A stretch of DNA of 64,000 nt from Microbacterium sp. T32 (lineage in GTDB: Bacteria; Actinomycetota; Actinomycetes; Actinomycetales; Microbacteriaceae): NCBI RefSeq assembly GCF_001619615.1, contig NZ_LQQP01000023.1, positions 124,001 through 188,000 on the forward strand, written 5' to 3'. Under the pieces are notes generated by a model. That model had not been told where the DNA came from and ran no database searches. It saw only the letters and a program-made list of their open reading frames with translations. Below are positions 51,090-60,119 of this stretch, piece after piece. Made by a program: the position numbers and the translations under genes. Every line of letters begins with the position of its first letter. Position 1 is the first letter of the stretch.

Positions 51090-52091
51090 ATGGCTCAGAC
51101 CTTCACCGACATGCCGCTGGACCTGCTGCACGAGTACCGGCCGGAGCTCATCGAGCCCGAGGGCCTGGATGCCTTCTGGACCGAGACGCTCGCGGAGGCC
51201 CGCGCCGCCGCCCGTCCCGCGACGCTCACCGCGGTGGACGGTCCCGTCCGGGCCCTGTCGGTTCAGGACCTGACTTTCACGGGGTACGCGGGCGACGAGA
51301 TCCGCGGCTGGGTCGTCCGCCCGCACGGCGACGAGCCGCTGCCGGCGGTCGTCGAGTTCATAGGGTACGGCGGTGGGCGCGGCCTCCCCGGCGACAAGAT
51401 CGCGTGGGCCGCCGCCGGCTACGTCCACGTCATCATGGACACCCGCGGCCAGGGCTCGGGATGGAGCATCGGCGACACCCCCGACCCCCACGGATCCACC
51501 GCCGCCTACCCGGGCGTCATGACCCGTGGCATCCACGATCCGCGCGAGTACTACTACCGCCGCCTGTACACCGACGCCGCGCGGCTGGTCGACGTGGTCC
51601 GCGAGCTTCCCGGAGTGGATGCCACCCGCATCGCCGTCACCGGCGGCAGCCAGGGCGGCGCGCTCGCGATCGCCGCGGCGGCGCTGTCGGGCGACGCGGT
51701 CGCCGCGGTGATGCCCGACGTGCCGTTCCTGTGCGACATCCCGAACGCGATCGTGCGGACGCCGTCCCCGCCGTTCACCGAGGTCACGCGGTGGCTCTCG
51801 ATCCACCGCGACGACGCCGCGGCGGCCCTGCACACGCTGTCGCACATCGACGGCGCGATCCTCGCGCGACGGATCGCGGTGCCCGCATTCTTCTCGGTGG
51901 CACTGATGGATGACATCGTGCTGCCGTCGGGGGTGTTCGCGGCGTTCCACGCCCTGGCATCCGAGGACGCCGCGATCGAGGTCTACCCGTACAACGGCCA
52001 CGAGGGCGGCGGATCGCGGCACTGGGCGCGTCAGGTCGCGTGGCTCGACGCCCGTTTCGGCCTTTCGGACGCGGGGTCCGCGCAGGGCTGA
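51090..52091 (+). CDS. Acetyl xylan esterase / cephalosporin-C deacetylase family (CE7)
   Basis: 333 residues, typical CE7 length. The nucleophile Ser is in AVTGGSQGGALAI, the oxyanion motif region in RGQGSGWSIGDT (RGQ is the CE7 signature), the acid Asp in VALMDDIVLPS and His in GHEGGGSRHW. No signal peptide, so it removes acetyl groups from imported oligosaccharides. GGAGATCG precedes the ATG. It is divergent from the wall-anchored arabinan enzyme, which supports a shared role in plant polysaccharide use. Confidence 0.9.
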   Translation: MAQTFTDMPLDLLHEYRPELIEPEGLDAFWTETLAEARAAARPATLTAVDGPVRALSVQDLTFTGYAGDEIRGWVVRPHGDEPLPAVVEFIGYGGGRGLPGDKIAWAAAGYVHVIMDTRGQGSGWSIGDTPDPHGSTAAYPGVMTRGIHDPREYYYRRLYTDAARLVDVVRELPGVDATRIAVTGGSQGGALAIAAAALSGDAVAAVMPDVPFLCDIPNAIVRTPSPPFTEVTRWLSIHRDDAAAALHTLSHIDGAILARRIAVPAFFSVALMDDIVLPSGVFAAFHALASEDAAIEVYPYNGHEGGGSRHWARQVAWLDARFGLSDAGSAQG

Positions 52092-52126
52092 AGCGTCTCG
52101 CCTCTGCGCGCCCAGCGCGCCCGGGA

Positions 52127-52687
52127 TCAGCGCCAGTCGCTCGGGGCGGGCCGCTTCGTCGAGGGCAGCGCGGAGGCCGCGGCCCAGTCGTGCACCCACG
52201 GCTCGACGTCCGGCACGCCCTCGGGGCGTCCGACCGCGGCGAACAGTTCCTCGTGCGGCACGGTCCCGCCGGTGCGGCGCAGGATGCGGGCGCGGATGAT
52301 CGCGCGGGCGAAGATCTCGCCGCCGACCACGGCGCGGTGCTCGAGGTAGACGGCGCGGTCGTCGTGGCCGAGCATGCGCGTCTCGAGCTCGAACCGCTGC
52401 CAGAGCTCCAGCGACCGGCGGAACGTGATCGTCTCGGCCGCGACCACGGCGTACCAGCCGTGCGCCTTCATCGCGCCCGCGATGCCCGTGCGGGTGAGCA
52501 GGTCCCAGCGCCCGAGGTCGAACAGCGACAGGTAGCGGCCGTTGTTGAGGTGACGGAGCAGGTCGATGTCGGTGGGCAGCACCCGGATGCGGATGCGTCC
52601 GACCGAGTTCGGGTCGACGGGGCCCTCTCGCCGCAGGCGACCCTGCGCGCGGAGGAGGACGAGGAGGGTGCGCCAGAGGACGTTCAC
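52127..52687 (-). CDS. Hotdog-fold thioesterase-like protein
   Basis: 186 residues, 4HBT/THEM6-like. The family pattern RVLPTDIDLLRHLNNGRYLSLFDLGRWDLL has the catalytic-type Asp and the LNNGRY motif, followed by TITFRRSLELWQRFELETRMLG. It probably hydrolyses an acyl-CoA or acyl-ACP. The GTG at 52687 is selected, with TACGCT 8 bases upstream and no Shine-Dalgarno; the longer frame is shadow of the next gene. Confidence 0.8.
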   Translation of the reverse strand: MNVLWRTLLVLLRAQGRLRREGPVDPNSVGRIRIRVLPTDIDLLRHLNNGRYLSLFDLGRWDLLTRTGIAGAMKAHGWYAVVAAETITFRRSLELWQRFELETRMLGHDDRAVYLEHRAVVGGEIFARAIIRARILRRTGGTVPHEELFAAVGRPEGVPDVEPWVHDWAAASALPSTKRPAPSDWR

Positions 52688-52710
52688 GAGCCGCGAGCGT
52701 AGTGATCTTC

Positions 52711-53610
52711 CTACGAAGCGGCGATTCCTTTGTGCGCAGCCGACAAGGCCGGCGCGTCGGGTTCGCGCGGCGGATACACCCAGGCCACCAGCACGACCGA
52801 CACGATCATCAGCAGGAACCACGACGACAGCTTCGACGCGTCGACCGGATGCCACCCGCCCACCTGCGACGGATACAGCCACGCGCCGGCGTACGTGGCG
52901 ATGTTCTCGGCGAGCCAGATGAACACCGCGACACCGGCGAACGCGAGGAGGAGTGGCATCCGGAATGTGCCGCGGAAGAAGCGGAAGTGCATCATCGTGC
53001 GCCCCCACAGCGCGACGACCGCGACGACGAGCACCCAGCGCAGGTCGACGATCCAGTGGTGGGTGAAGAAGTTCGCATAGATCGCGGCGGCCACGATCGC
53101 CGTGAGCCACCGCCGCGGATAGCGCGTGAAGCGCAGGTCGAACAGCCGGTAGACCCGCACCATGTAGCTGCCGACCGCGGCGTACATGAAGCCGCTGTAG
53201 AGCGGGACGCCGCCGATCCGGAGGACGCCGTCGGCCGCGTACATCCACGACCCGACGTCGGTCTTGAACAGCTCCATCAAGGTTCCGACGACGTGGAACA
53301 GCACAATGACGCGCAGCTCGCGCAGCGTCTCGAGCCGAGCCACCACCATGACGACCTGGATCAGAACGGCGGCGATCGTCAGCGCGTCGTTCCGCGCGAG
53401 CGCGGCGTCGGCCGGGTACCAGGCCTTCGCGGTCAGAACCACCGCGAGGAACGCCGCGCCGAACACGCATGCCCACGCCTGTTTGAGGACGAAGACGGCG
53501 AACTCGACGAGACGCGCGCGGACACCGGTCGCGGGAGCGGAGCGCAGCAGCCGGTTCGCGTACGCGTCGATGCGCGCCTCGACCGACGTGAGGGCGGGGC
53601 GCGCGATCAT
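52711..53610 (-). CDS. DUF817 family membrane protein
   Basis: 299 residues with about eight hydrophobic segments. The motifs LKQAWACVFGAAFLAVVL, FKTDVGSWMYAADG, PLYSGFMYAAVGSYM and the histidine-bearing FFTHHWIVDLRW match DUF817. No function is established for the family. It is a single gene close to the thioesterase gene, 23 bases upstream of its start, and may be co-transcribed. Confidence 0.82.
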   Translation of the reverse strand: MIARPALTSVEARIDAYANRLLRSAPATGVRARLVEFAVFVLKQAWACVFGAAFLAVVLTAKAWYPADAALARNDALTIAAVLIQVVMVVARLETLRELRVIVLFHVVGTLMELFKTDVGSWMYAADGVLRIGGVPLYSGFMYAAVGSYMVRVYRLFDLRFTRYPRRWLTAIVAAAIYANFFTHHWIVDLRWVLVVAVVALWGRTMMHFRFFRGTFRMPLLLAFAGVAVFIWLAENIATYAGAWLYPSQVGGWHPVDASKLSSWFLLMIVSVVLVAWVYPPREPDAPALSAAHKGIAAS

Positions 53611-53717
53611 GCCCCGGATCGTGGCACGCGAGTCTGGCAGGACGCCGATGCGTACCGCATCCCGAGGTCGTCGGCATCCGATTTCCGGGTGACGGGAGGG
53701 CCGCGTAGAGTCGCGCC

Positions 53718-54224
53718 ATGACTGCGGAAACCCGAACCGACATCGTCGTCCGTCCGGTACGCGACGTGGATGCCGAGGCCCTCGGCCGTGTGCACGCGAC
53801 GTGCTGGCACGAGACCTACGATCACCTGATCAGCACCGCCGCTCTCGAAGCCGTGTCCCCCAAGCGCATGGCCGAGCTGTGGACCCACTGGGCCGCCCAG
53901 GGCGAGGACTTCCGCATGCGCGCGGCGCTCGTCGACGGCGAGATCGTCGGCTTCGTCGGCTCGGGCCCCGCCCGCGACGAGGACGCCCCGCGGGCGCGCG
54001 AGCTGTACTTCATCTACCTGCTCGACCAGTTCCACGGAACCGGCATCGGCCAGCAGCTCTTCGACGCCGCCGTCGACGAGGGCGAAGAGCTGTATCTGTG
54101 GGTCGCGGAGGACAACCCCCGCGCCCACCGCTTCTACGCGCGCAACGGTTTCGCGCTGGACGGCGCCTCGCACGTCGAGCCCTTCCTCGGTGAGGAGCTC
54201 ACCGAGGTGCGCTTCGTCCGCTGA
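53718..54224 (+). CDS. GNAT-family N-acetyltransferase
   Basis: 168 residues. The acetyl-CoA-binding loop is [20 protein letters not shown], followed by [22 protein letters not shown]. The substrate is unknown. A leaderless start is likely: TAGAGT (53706-53711) ends 6 bases before the ATG. The stop codon is one base from the cofE start, so the two are translated together. Confidence 0.87.
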   Translation: MTAETRTDIVVRPVRDVDAEALGRVHATCWHETYDHLISTAALEAVSPKRMAELWTHWAAQGEDFRMRAALVDGEIVGFVGSGPARDEDAPRARELYFIYLLDQFHGTGIGQQLFDAAVDEGEELYLWVAEDNPRAHRFYARNGFALDGASHVEPFLGEELTEVRFVR

Positions 54225-54225
54225 C

Positions 54226-54981
54226 GTGCTGCAGATCTGGGCCCTCGAGGGCATCGGCGAGATCACGCCCGGCACCGACCTGGTCGGGGTGATCCTCGAG
54301 GCCGCGGGCGACACGCTGCGTGACGGCGACATCGTCGTCATCACCAGCAAGATCGTGTCGAAGGCCGAGGGCCGGATCCTGCACGCCGACGACCGCGAAG
54401 ACGCGATCACGCGCGAGACCGTGCGGCTCGTGGCATCCCGCACCTCCCCCTCCGGGCACGTGACGCGCATCGTCGAGAACCGCCTCGGGATCGTCTCCGC
54501 CGCCGCCGGGGTCGACGCCAGCAACACCCCCGAGGGCACCGTGCTGCTGCTGCCCGAGGATCCCGACGCCTCGGCCCGTTCGATCGCCGTGGGGCTTCGC
54601 GCCACCGGCTCGCGCGTCGGCGTGCTCATCACGGACACGCTCGGCCGCGCCTGGCGCGAGGGTCAGACCGACCACGCGATCGGCGCCGCGGGCGTGCACG
54701 TGTTCGAGGACCTGCGCGGGACCGTGGATGCCGAGGGCCGCCCCCTCGTCGTGACGCTGCCGTGCGTGGCCGACGAACTCGCCGCCGCCACCGACCTCGT
54801 CAAGGGCAAGGCCGCGCGTCTGCCCGTCGCCGTGGTGCGCGGCCGTGGCGACCTCGTCGGCGACCTCGACCTTCCCGGCGCCCGTTCGATCGTGCGGCCC
54901 GCCGAGCGCGACATGTTCGCGCTCGGGTCGGACGAGGCGTACGCCGCCGGCTTCGCGGCGGGGCGCGCGGCGCGCGCCTGA
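54226..54981 (+). CDS. cofE: Coenzyme F420-0:L-glutamate ligase
   Basis: 251 residues, CofE/FbiB N-terminal family without the C-terminal FMN domain of FbiB. Motifs are [33 protein letters not shown] and [21 protein letters not shown] (metal and GTP site). It adds glutamate residues to the F420 side chain. The GTG at 54226 is chosen for coupling to the GNAT gene. No other F420 biosynthesis gene is within the window. Confidence 0.87.
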   Translation: MLQIWALEGIGEITPGTDLVGVILEAAGDTLRDGDIVVITSKIVSKAEGRILHADDREDAITRETVRLVASRTSPSGHVTRIVENRLGIVSAAAGVDASNTPEGTVLLLPEDPDASARSIAVGLRATGSRVGVLITDTLGRAWREGQTDHAIGAAGVHVFEDLRGTVDAEGRPLVVTLPCVADELAAATDLVKGKAARLPVAVVRGRGDLVGDLDLPGARSIVRPAERDMFALGSDEAYAAGFAAGRAARA

Positions 54982-55043
54982 GCTGCGGGCTGAGCTGGGG
55001 TCACCGGGCTCCCGGCATCCCGTCGTCCCGCTCCGATGAGGCA

Positions 55044-55494
55044 TGTCCCACTTTGTGCGGTGCGTGTCCCACTTCGTGCGGTGGGTGTCCCACTTTGTGC
55101 AGCTACGGGGGCGGATATCTGCACAAAGTGGGACACGCCAGCCCGACGCCGCGCCCGTCACCCCGACCCCGCACCGCCGCTGCAGCGACCCCAGCCGAGT
55201 CATGTCCCACCACGTGCAGCTACGAAGGGCGAAATCTGCACAAAGTGGGACACGCCAGCCCGACGCCGCGCCCGTCACCCCGACCCCGCACCCCGCACCG
55301 CCGCCGCAGCGACCCCCAGCCGAGTCATGTCCCACTACGTGCAGCTACGAAGGGCGAAATCTGCACAAAGTGGGACACGCCAGCCCGACGCCGCGCCCGT
55401 CACCCCGACCCCGCACCGCCGCCGCAGCGACCCCAGCCCAGTCATGTCCCACTATGTGCAGCTTGGGGACCCTTAACCTGCACAAAGTGGGACA
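55044..55494. repeat. Tandem hairpin array, TGTCCCAC family, period about 117-125 bases
   Basis: Four hairpins start at 55086, 55203, 55328 and 55445. The first has perfect 17-base arms TGTCCCACTTTGTGCAG (55086-55102) and its complement (55119-55135). In the others only the left arm drifts (CAC, TAC or TAT for the TTT), while the right arm CTGCACAAAGTGGGACA is unchanged. A conserved GC-rich spacer joins them. Two extra left arms sit at 55044 and 55065. The array fills the 525-base gap between convergent cofE and ecfT; no gene is seen in it. Confidence 0.9.
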
Positions 55495-55506
55495 TCAGGA
55501 GAGCGG

Positions 55507-56103
55507 TCAGCGGACGCCGCGGGCGGCGAGCGCCTCGCCGAGCTGGTCGGCGTGGCGGAGCGACAGCACGAGGAACGGCACCAGCCCCGCGCGCAGGGAC
55601 GGACGGATGCCACGGGCTCGCTGCGCCTCGCGCACTTCGGCGGCGAGCCGCGCGAGGACCGGAATCGTCGTGATCGTCACCGCGAGGAGGAGCGCTGCGC
55701 GCTCGGCATCCATTCCGATCCGGCGCAGCGGACCGAGGCCCCGCTCGAGGGCGTCGAGCATGTCGTCGACGCGCGTCGTGAGCGGGAGGAGCGCCGCCAC
55801 GAGCAGGGCCGCGGTCACCCGCGCGGTGTTCGCGAGCGCGGGTTCGGGGCCCAGGAAGATCAGCTGCCCGAGGGCGGTGACCGCGATGATCCAGCGCAGC
55901 CCCCACACCTGTCGACCGAGTTCGCGCATGCCGACACCCGAGCCGACGTACGCCAGCAACACCGCTCCGGCGCAGACCGCGGCCGTCCAGGCCACGGTCG
56001 GCAGGCCCGCGAGTGCGATCGCCGCGACGGCGAGCACCAGCATCTTCGGGCCCGCGGGCAGGCGGTGCAGGATGCCGTTCCCGGGGCGGTAGAGGCTCAG
56101 CAC
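55507..56103 (-). CDS. bioN: Energy-coupling factor transmembrane protein EcfT/BioN
   Basis: 198 residues with about five membrane segments and the two Ala-Arg-Gly coupling motifs QRARGIR and LAARGVR that contact the ATPase. The GTG at 56103 overlaps the ATPase stop by 7 bases. With BioM and BioY it forms a biotin importer. Confidence 0.87.
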   Translation of the reverse strand: MLSLYRPGNGILHRLPAGPKMLVLAVAAIALAGLPTVAWTAAVCAGAVLLAYVGSGVGMRELGRQVWGLRWIIAVTALGQLIFLGPEPALANTARVTAALLVAALLPLTTRVDDMLDALERGLGPLRRIGMDAERAALLLAVTITTIPVLARLAAEVREAQRARGIRPSLRAGLVPFLVLSLRHADQLGEALAARGVR

Positions 56104-56780
56104 ACGAGCGCCCGTTCGTATTCGTCGACGACCTCGGATGCCACGCCCGCGGCGCTGAGGCTTCCGTCGGCGAACAGCACGGCGGCGTCGCACCGGCGGG
56201 CGAGGGCGAGGTCGTGGGTGATCAGGACCAACGCGTGGCCGGCGTCGGCGAGGAGGTGGCTCGCGATGCGGCGGGCGTTGCGCGCGTCGAGGTACGCCGT
56301 GGGCTCATCGGCGACGACGAGGTCGGGCTCGCGCACGAACGCCCCCGCGAGCGCGAGCAGCTGCTTCTGGCCACCGGACAGGTCGTGCGCGGGCCGCTCC
56401 GCGAGGTCGGTGAGACCGAACCGCTCCAGCGCCCGTGCAACCCGCTCGGCGCGCTCCGCTCTCGGGAGCCGCTGCGGGCGCAGCGAGAACGCGACGTCCT
56501 CCGACACCACCGGCATGACGATCTGCGCGTCGGGGTTGCTCAGCACGAGCGCGACGCGGCGGCGGTGCTCCGCGGCATCCGTGTCCGGGTCGAGTCCGAG
56601 CACCCGCACGTCGCCAGCGTCGCGACGGACGAGCCCCGCGAGCACGCGCGCGAACGTCGACTTGCCCGAACCGTTGTCGCCGATCACCGCGATCGTGCGG
56701 GCGTCGAGATCGAGGGTGACTCCGCGCAGGACGTCGCGGCCGTCCAGCCGCACGCCGAGGTCGCGACAGTGCAGGATCAC
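56097..56780 (-). CDS. bioM: Energy-coupling factor ATPase EcfA/BioM
   Basis: 227 residues. Walker A is IGDNGSGKST, signature HDLSGGQKQLLALAG, Walker B LVVADEPTAYLD and the switch His in LITHDLALA. It drives the biotin ECF transporter. The GTG at 56780 overlaps the bioY stop (GTGA). Confidence 0.9.
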   Translation of the reverse strand: MILHCRDLGVRLDGRDVLRGVTLDLDARTIAVIGDNGSGKSTFARVLAGLVRRDAGDVRVLGLDPDTDAAEHRRRVALVLSNPDAQIVMPVVSEDVAFSLRPQRLPRAERAERVARALERFGLTDLAERPAHDLSGGQKQLLALAGAFVREPDLVVADEPTAYLDARNARRIASHLLADAGHALVLITHDLALARRCDAAVLFADGSLSAAGVASEVVDEYERALVC

Positions 56781-57373
56781 GCGGCGACGCGCTCCTCGAC
56801 CGGCGCGGCGCGCCACTGCCGACGGAAGCCGCGCGGGTACACCCGCACCAGGAGCGTCACGACGATCGTCGCGACCGCCGCCTTCAGCAGGTCGCCCGGG
56901 ATGAACACGAGGCTCGCGATGACGGTGTCGCCGAGGGGCAGGCGCGTGACGAGACTCTGCACCGGGATGCCGAGCGCGTAGATCGCGACGACACCGCCGG
57001 CGACCATGGCGATCGCGGTGCGCCACCAGACGGGGCGGCGGTTGCCCGCGTGCACGATGAGGCCGACGACGATCGCGCCGAGGATCCAGCCGATCGCGTA
57101 CCCGGCGGTCGGGCCGAGGAAGACCGCGAACCCACCGCGACCTCCGGCGAGGAGCGGGAGTCCGACGGCGACGAGGACGAGGAGGACCGTGACCGACAGC
57201 GCCCCGAGCCACGGCCCGAGGATCGCGCCGGCCAGCATGACACCGAGGGTCTGCGCGGTGATCGGCACGCCACCGAACACCGGGAAGCTGCCGGGGAGGC
57301 CCAGCACCGCGATCAGTGCGGCGAGGACGGCCACGCGCGCGAGGTCGGTGGCATCCGGGGTGCGAAAAGTCAT
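56777..57373 (-). CDS. bioY: Biotin transporter substrate-specificity subunit
   Basis: 198 residues with about six membrane segments. The BioY motifs FPVFGGVPITAQTLGVMLAG and GRGGFAVFLGPTAGYAIGW are clear. It binds biotin in the membrane. The ATG at 57373 lies below two BioQ-type operators shared with the divergent regulator gene, so expression should rise when biotin is scarce. Confidence 0.93.
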   Translation of the reverse strand: MTFRTPDATDLARVAVLAALIAVLGLPGSFPVFGGVPITAQTLGVMLAGAILGPWLGALSVTVLLVLVAVGLPLLAGGRGGFAVFLGPTAGYAIGWILGAIVVGLIVHAGNRRPVWWRTAIAMVAGGVVAIYALGIPVQSLVTRLPLGDTVIASLVFIPGDLLKAAVATIVVTLLVRVYPRGFRRQWRAAPVEERVAA

Positions 57374-57388
57374 GGTGCGATCCTTACC

Positions 57389-57423
57389 TGAACAGCGTTC
57401 ACCTGAACGGTGTTCACTATAGT
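57389..57423. promoter_or_regulatory. Two BioQ-type operators and a two-way -10 element
   Basis: TGAACAGCGTTCAC (57389-57402) and TGAACGGTGTTCAC (57404-57417) both match the TGAAC-N3-GTTCAC pattern of BioQ, with centres 15 bases apart. They abut ACTATAGT (57416-57423), which reads TATAGT on both strands and can serve as -10 for bioY (minus) and bioQ (plus). Confidence 0.85.
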
Positions 57424-57429
57424 GGGGTC

Positions 57430-58008
57430 GTGACTCCTTCCGCACGCGGCCGTGGACACTCCGCCGACGACGTCGCGCGCACCGCGCTGCGGATCCTCGA
57501 CGACGACGGCCTCGCCGACCTCACGATGCGCCGCCTCGCGATGCGGCTCGACGTCCAGCCGAGCGCGCTGTACTGGCACTTCCCGAACAAGCAGTCACTG
57601 CTCGCCGAGCTGTCCGACCGCATCGTCGGGCAGGCGGCATCCCTCCTGCGCGGATCCGGAGTCGTCGCCGAAGCCCGCGCGCTGCGCGACGCGCTGCTCG
57701 CCTACCGCGACGGCGCCGAGGTCGTGTCGAGCACGCTCGCGCTCGGGCTGGGCTCGTCCGCGGCGTTGGATCGGCTGACGGCCGCGGTCGCCGCCGAGGG
57801 CTTCGCGCCCGAGGTCGCCGCCCGCGCCGCCACGACGCTGCTGCATTTCGTCCTGGGGTTCGTCTGGCACGAGCAGCAGCGGCTCCAGTACGACAGCGTG
57901 GGGGTGGTGTCGCCCGGCACCGGGCACGTGCCCGAGGCGGACTTCGCCTTCGGCGTCGACCTCATCCACCGGGGCCTGCACGCCGCCGCGGGCGCGCGGC
58001 CTGCGTAG
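57430..58008 (+). CDS. bioQ: TetR-family biotin regulator BioQ
   Basis: 192 residues. The HTH is in DLTMRRLAMRLDVQPSALYWHFPNKQSLLAEL, with a TetR C-terminal effector domain. The GTG start is 6 bases after TATAGT, so the transcript is probably leaderless. Divergence from bioYMN and the two operators of BioQ type support assignment as the biotin-transport repressor, as described in Corynebacterium. Confidence 0.85.
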   Translation: MTPSARGRGHSADDVARTALRILDDDGLADLTMRRLAMRLDVQPSALYWHFPNKQSLLAELSDRIVGQAASLLRGSGVVAEARALRDALLAYRDGAEVVSSTLALGLGSSAALDRLTAAVAAEGFAPEVAARAATTLLHFVLGFVWHEQQRLQYDSVGVVSPGTGHVPEADFAFGVDLIHRGLHAAAGARPA

Positions 58009-58044
58009 GCCGGGGCGGTCGGGCCCGGCCCCGCATGCCCGAGC

Positions 58045-58112
58045 GCCCACGATCGGGTCGAGCGCCCACGGCTAGGGCGACCGTAGCGTGAGCGCTCGAC
58101 CGGATCGTGGGC
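58045..58112. repeat. Inverted repeat between bioQ and the cytochrome gene
   Basis: 21-base arms (58045-58065 and 58092-58112) containing GCCCACGATC and GGTCGAGCGC pair with one mismatch around 26 bases. A partial copy of the arm, GAGCGCCCACG (58061-58071), follows within the loop. It separates convergent genes and is probably a bidirectional terminator. Confidence 0.85.
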
Positions 58113-58133
58113 ACCCGGCGCGACCGGGCGGGA

Positions 58134-59099
58134 TCAGCGCTGGCGCACGTCGCCGAACAGGCGCGCGACCGGGATCAGCAGGCGCGGACGGGCGGCGATC
58201 CACGCGGCGGCCATCACCAGTAGGGATGCCGCGAACAACAGCAGGCCGGTCGGGTCGGTGGCGAAGGCGTCGGGGTCGACCGAGCCGCGAGCGGCGTACA
58301 TGTGGTCGAGGTTGCGCAGGGCACCCGTCGCAAGCACGAGGAACACGTGCACCGCGATGAACACGACGAAGAACAGCATCACCGGGAAGTGGATGCGACG
58401 CGCCCACTCCGCGGGAAAGAGCCGGTTCAGCCGCTCGGCGTCCTTCGGCCAGACCCCTGACAGCCGCACGCCGGTGACGATCGCGAGGGGCGCGGCGACG
58501 AACGTGATCGCGAAGTACGACAGCTGCTGGAGGCTGTTGTAGTTCACCCATCCGTTCTCGGTGGGCCAGTCGAGCGAGGCGTACTGGAGCGCCGCGGAGA
58601 CCGCGTTCGGGAAGACGTCCCACGACGTCGGCACCACGCGCATCCACTGTCCCGTCACGAACAGCAGCGCGATGTAGATGACGCCGTTGGCGATCCAGAG
58701 CACGTCGATCGCCTGGTGGAACCACAGCGCGAGGCTGATACGGCGGCGCTTGTTGCCGCGCGGCGACCAGAAGGCATCCGGCCGCTTCTGGCGGCGGAAC
58801 TGCAGCCCCGAACGGATCACAAGGAGCAGGAACAGGCTGTTGAGGAAGTGCTGCCACCCGAGCCAGGCCGGGATGCCGACGGGGGCGGCCGCGGGGAGTT
58901 CGTACGCCCCGGGGTAGTCGGCGACGAACTCTCGGACCGGTCCGAGCGAGATCAGCACCCGCGCGATCAGGACGAGGAAGACGGCGAGCACCAGCGCCGC
59001 GAAGCCCAGCAGGAGGACGGACCCGATCCATTGCACGGGCGTCAGCTCGCCGAAGACGCGCGACGGCCCGCGCTGGGGGGTGCGGGGTGTGGACGGCAT
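58134..59099 (-). CDS. Cytochrome b561-type membrane protein
   Basis: 321 residues with about five to six membrane segments. Probable haem His are in WLGWQHFLNSLFLLLVIRSG, LALWFHQAIDVLWIANG and RRIHFPVMLFFVVFIAVHVF. It belongs to the cytochrome b/b6-like group that often serves as membrane electron partner of molybdopterin oxidoreductases. It stands alone here; the oxidoreductase at 18.6 kb is a conceivable partner but unlinked. Confidence 0.8.
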   Translation of the reverse strand: MPSTPRTPQRGPSRVFGELTPVQWIGSVLLLGFAALVLAVFLVLIARVLISLGPVREFVADYPGAYELPAAAPVGIPAWLGWQHFLNSLFLLLVIRSGLQFRRQKRPDAFWSPRGNKRRRISLALWFHQAIDVLWIANGVIYIALLFVTGQWMRVVPTSWDVFPNAVSAALQYASLDWPTENGWVNYNSLQQLSYFAITFVAAPLAIVTGVRLSGVWPKDAERLNRLFPAEWARRIHFPVMLFFVVFIAVHVFLVLATGALRNLDHMYAARGSVDPDAFATDPTGLLLFAASLLVMAAAWIAARPRLLIPVARLFGDVRQR

Positions 59100-59210
59100 C
59101 TACTTCTTCGGGCGGGAGCGAGCGCTGACTTCCCGACGATACCGAAAGCGACGGCCTCCCGACCGGGCGCGGTGTCCCCTTGGCCGCCGCGGCGCGCGGT
59201 GGTAGGCGGA

Positions 59211-59999
59211 TCAGCGGTGCGTGAAGTTCGGCGACCGCTTCTCGCGGAACGCCGCCATCCCCTCCTTCTGATCGGCGGTGTCGAAGAGGGCGGCGAACGC
59301 CTGCCCCTCGAAGCGCAGCCCCTCGGCAAGGGTCGATTCCAACGCGACGTCGAGCGCCGCCTTCGCCGCGTAGAGCGCGGGGAGCGACTTCGCGGCGATC
59401 GTCTGCGCGACCTTGTCCGCCTCGTCCAGCAGCTCGGCGGCGGGCACGACCCGCGAGACGAGGCCCGCACGCTCGGCCTCGGCGGCGTCGATCATGCGCC
59501 CCGTCAGCACCATCTCGGCCGCCTTGTAGTACCCGATCGCCCGCACGAGTCGCTGCGTGCCGCCGAGCCCCGGGATGACACCGAGCTGGATCTCGGGCTG
59601 CCCGAACTTCGCACGATCGGATGCCAGGATGATGTCGCACATCATCGCCAGCTCGCACCCGCCGCCGAGGGCGTATCCCGACACCGCGGCGATCACGGGA
59701 GTCCGCACCGCGGCGAAGCGCCGCCAGGCCCCGAAGTGGTCAGTCAGGGTCATGTCGAGCCCCGACTTCGTCTCCATCTCCTTGATGTCGGCGCCGGCCG
59801 CGAACGCCTTCTCGGAACCGGTGACGACGATCGCCCCGATGTCGGGAGACTCGTCGAATGCCGTCGCCGCGGCGACCACCTCGACCATCGTGCGCGTGTT
59901 CAGGGCGTTCAGCGCCTCGGGGCGATCGAGCGTGATCCACCCCACCCGCCCGCGCTGCTCGACCCGGATCGTCTCGTACTCGACGGTGTGATCGGCCAT
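59211..59999 (-). CDS. Enoyl-CoA hydratase
   Basis: 262 residues, crotonase fold. Oxyanion and CoA-binding motifs are [11 protein letters not shown] and [17 protein letters not shown]. The catalytic Glu pair is in GGCELAM and [16 protein letters not shown]. It hydrates 2-enoyl-CoA in fatty-acid breakdown. The ATG at 59999 (MADHTVEYE) matches the usual family start; the frame extends upstream without support. Confidence 0.92.
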   Translation of the reverse strand: MADHTVEYETIRVEQRGRVGWITLDRPEALNALNTRTMVEVVAAATAFDESPDIGAIVVTGSEKAFAAGADIKEMETKSGLDMTLTDHFGAWRRFAAVRTPVIAAVSGYALGGGCELAMMCDIILASDRAKFGQPEIQLGVIPGLGGTQRLVRAIGYYKAAEMVLTGRMIDAAEAERAGLVSRVVPAAELLDEADKVAQTIAAKSLPALYAAKAALDVALESTLAEGLRFEGQAFAALFDTADQKEGMAAFREKRSPNFTHR

Positions 60000-60119
60000 G
60001 CCGCTCCCCTCGTGGTGTCCTCCCGGCATCGTCGCACGCCCCTCCGACATCGCCGAGGGGGTTCCGCTCACGCCCGGGACAGCCCGGTGTCAGCCAGGCG
60101 CGGGCCCGGACTGCCCGGC

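Noticed and set aside
55036..55476. 146-codon open frame across the 55-kb array with repeating CTKWDTPARRRARHPDP units
   Set aside because: The repeats are the DNA hairpin units read as codons; other frames are also open, and there is no ribosome binding site.
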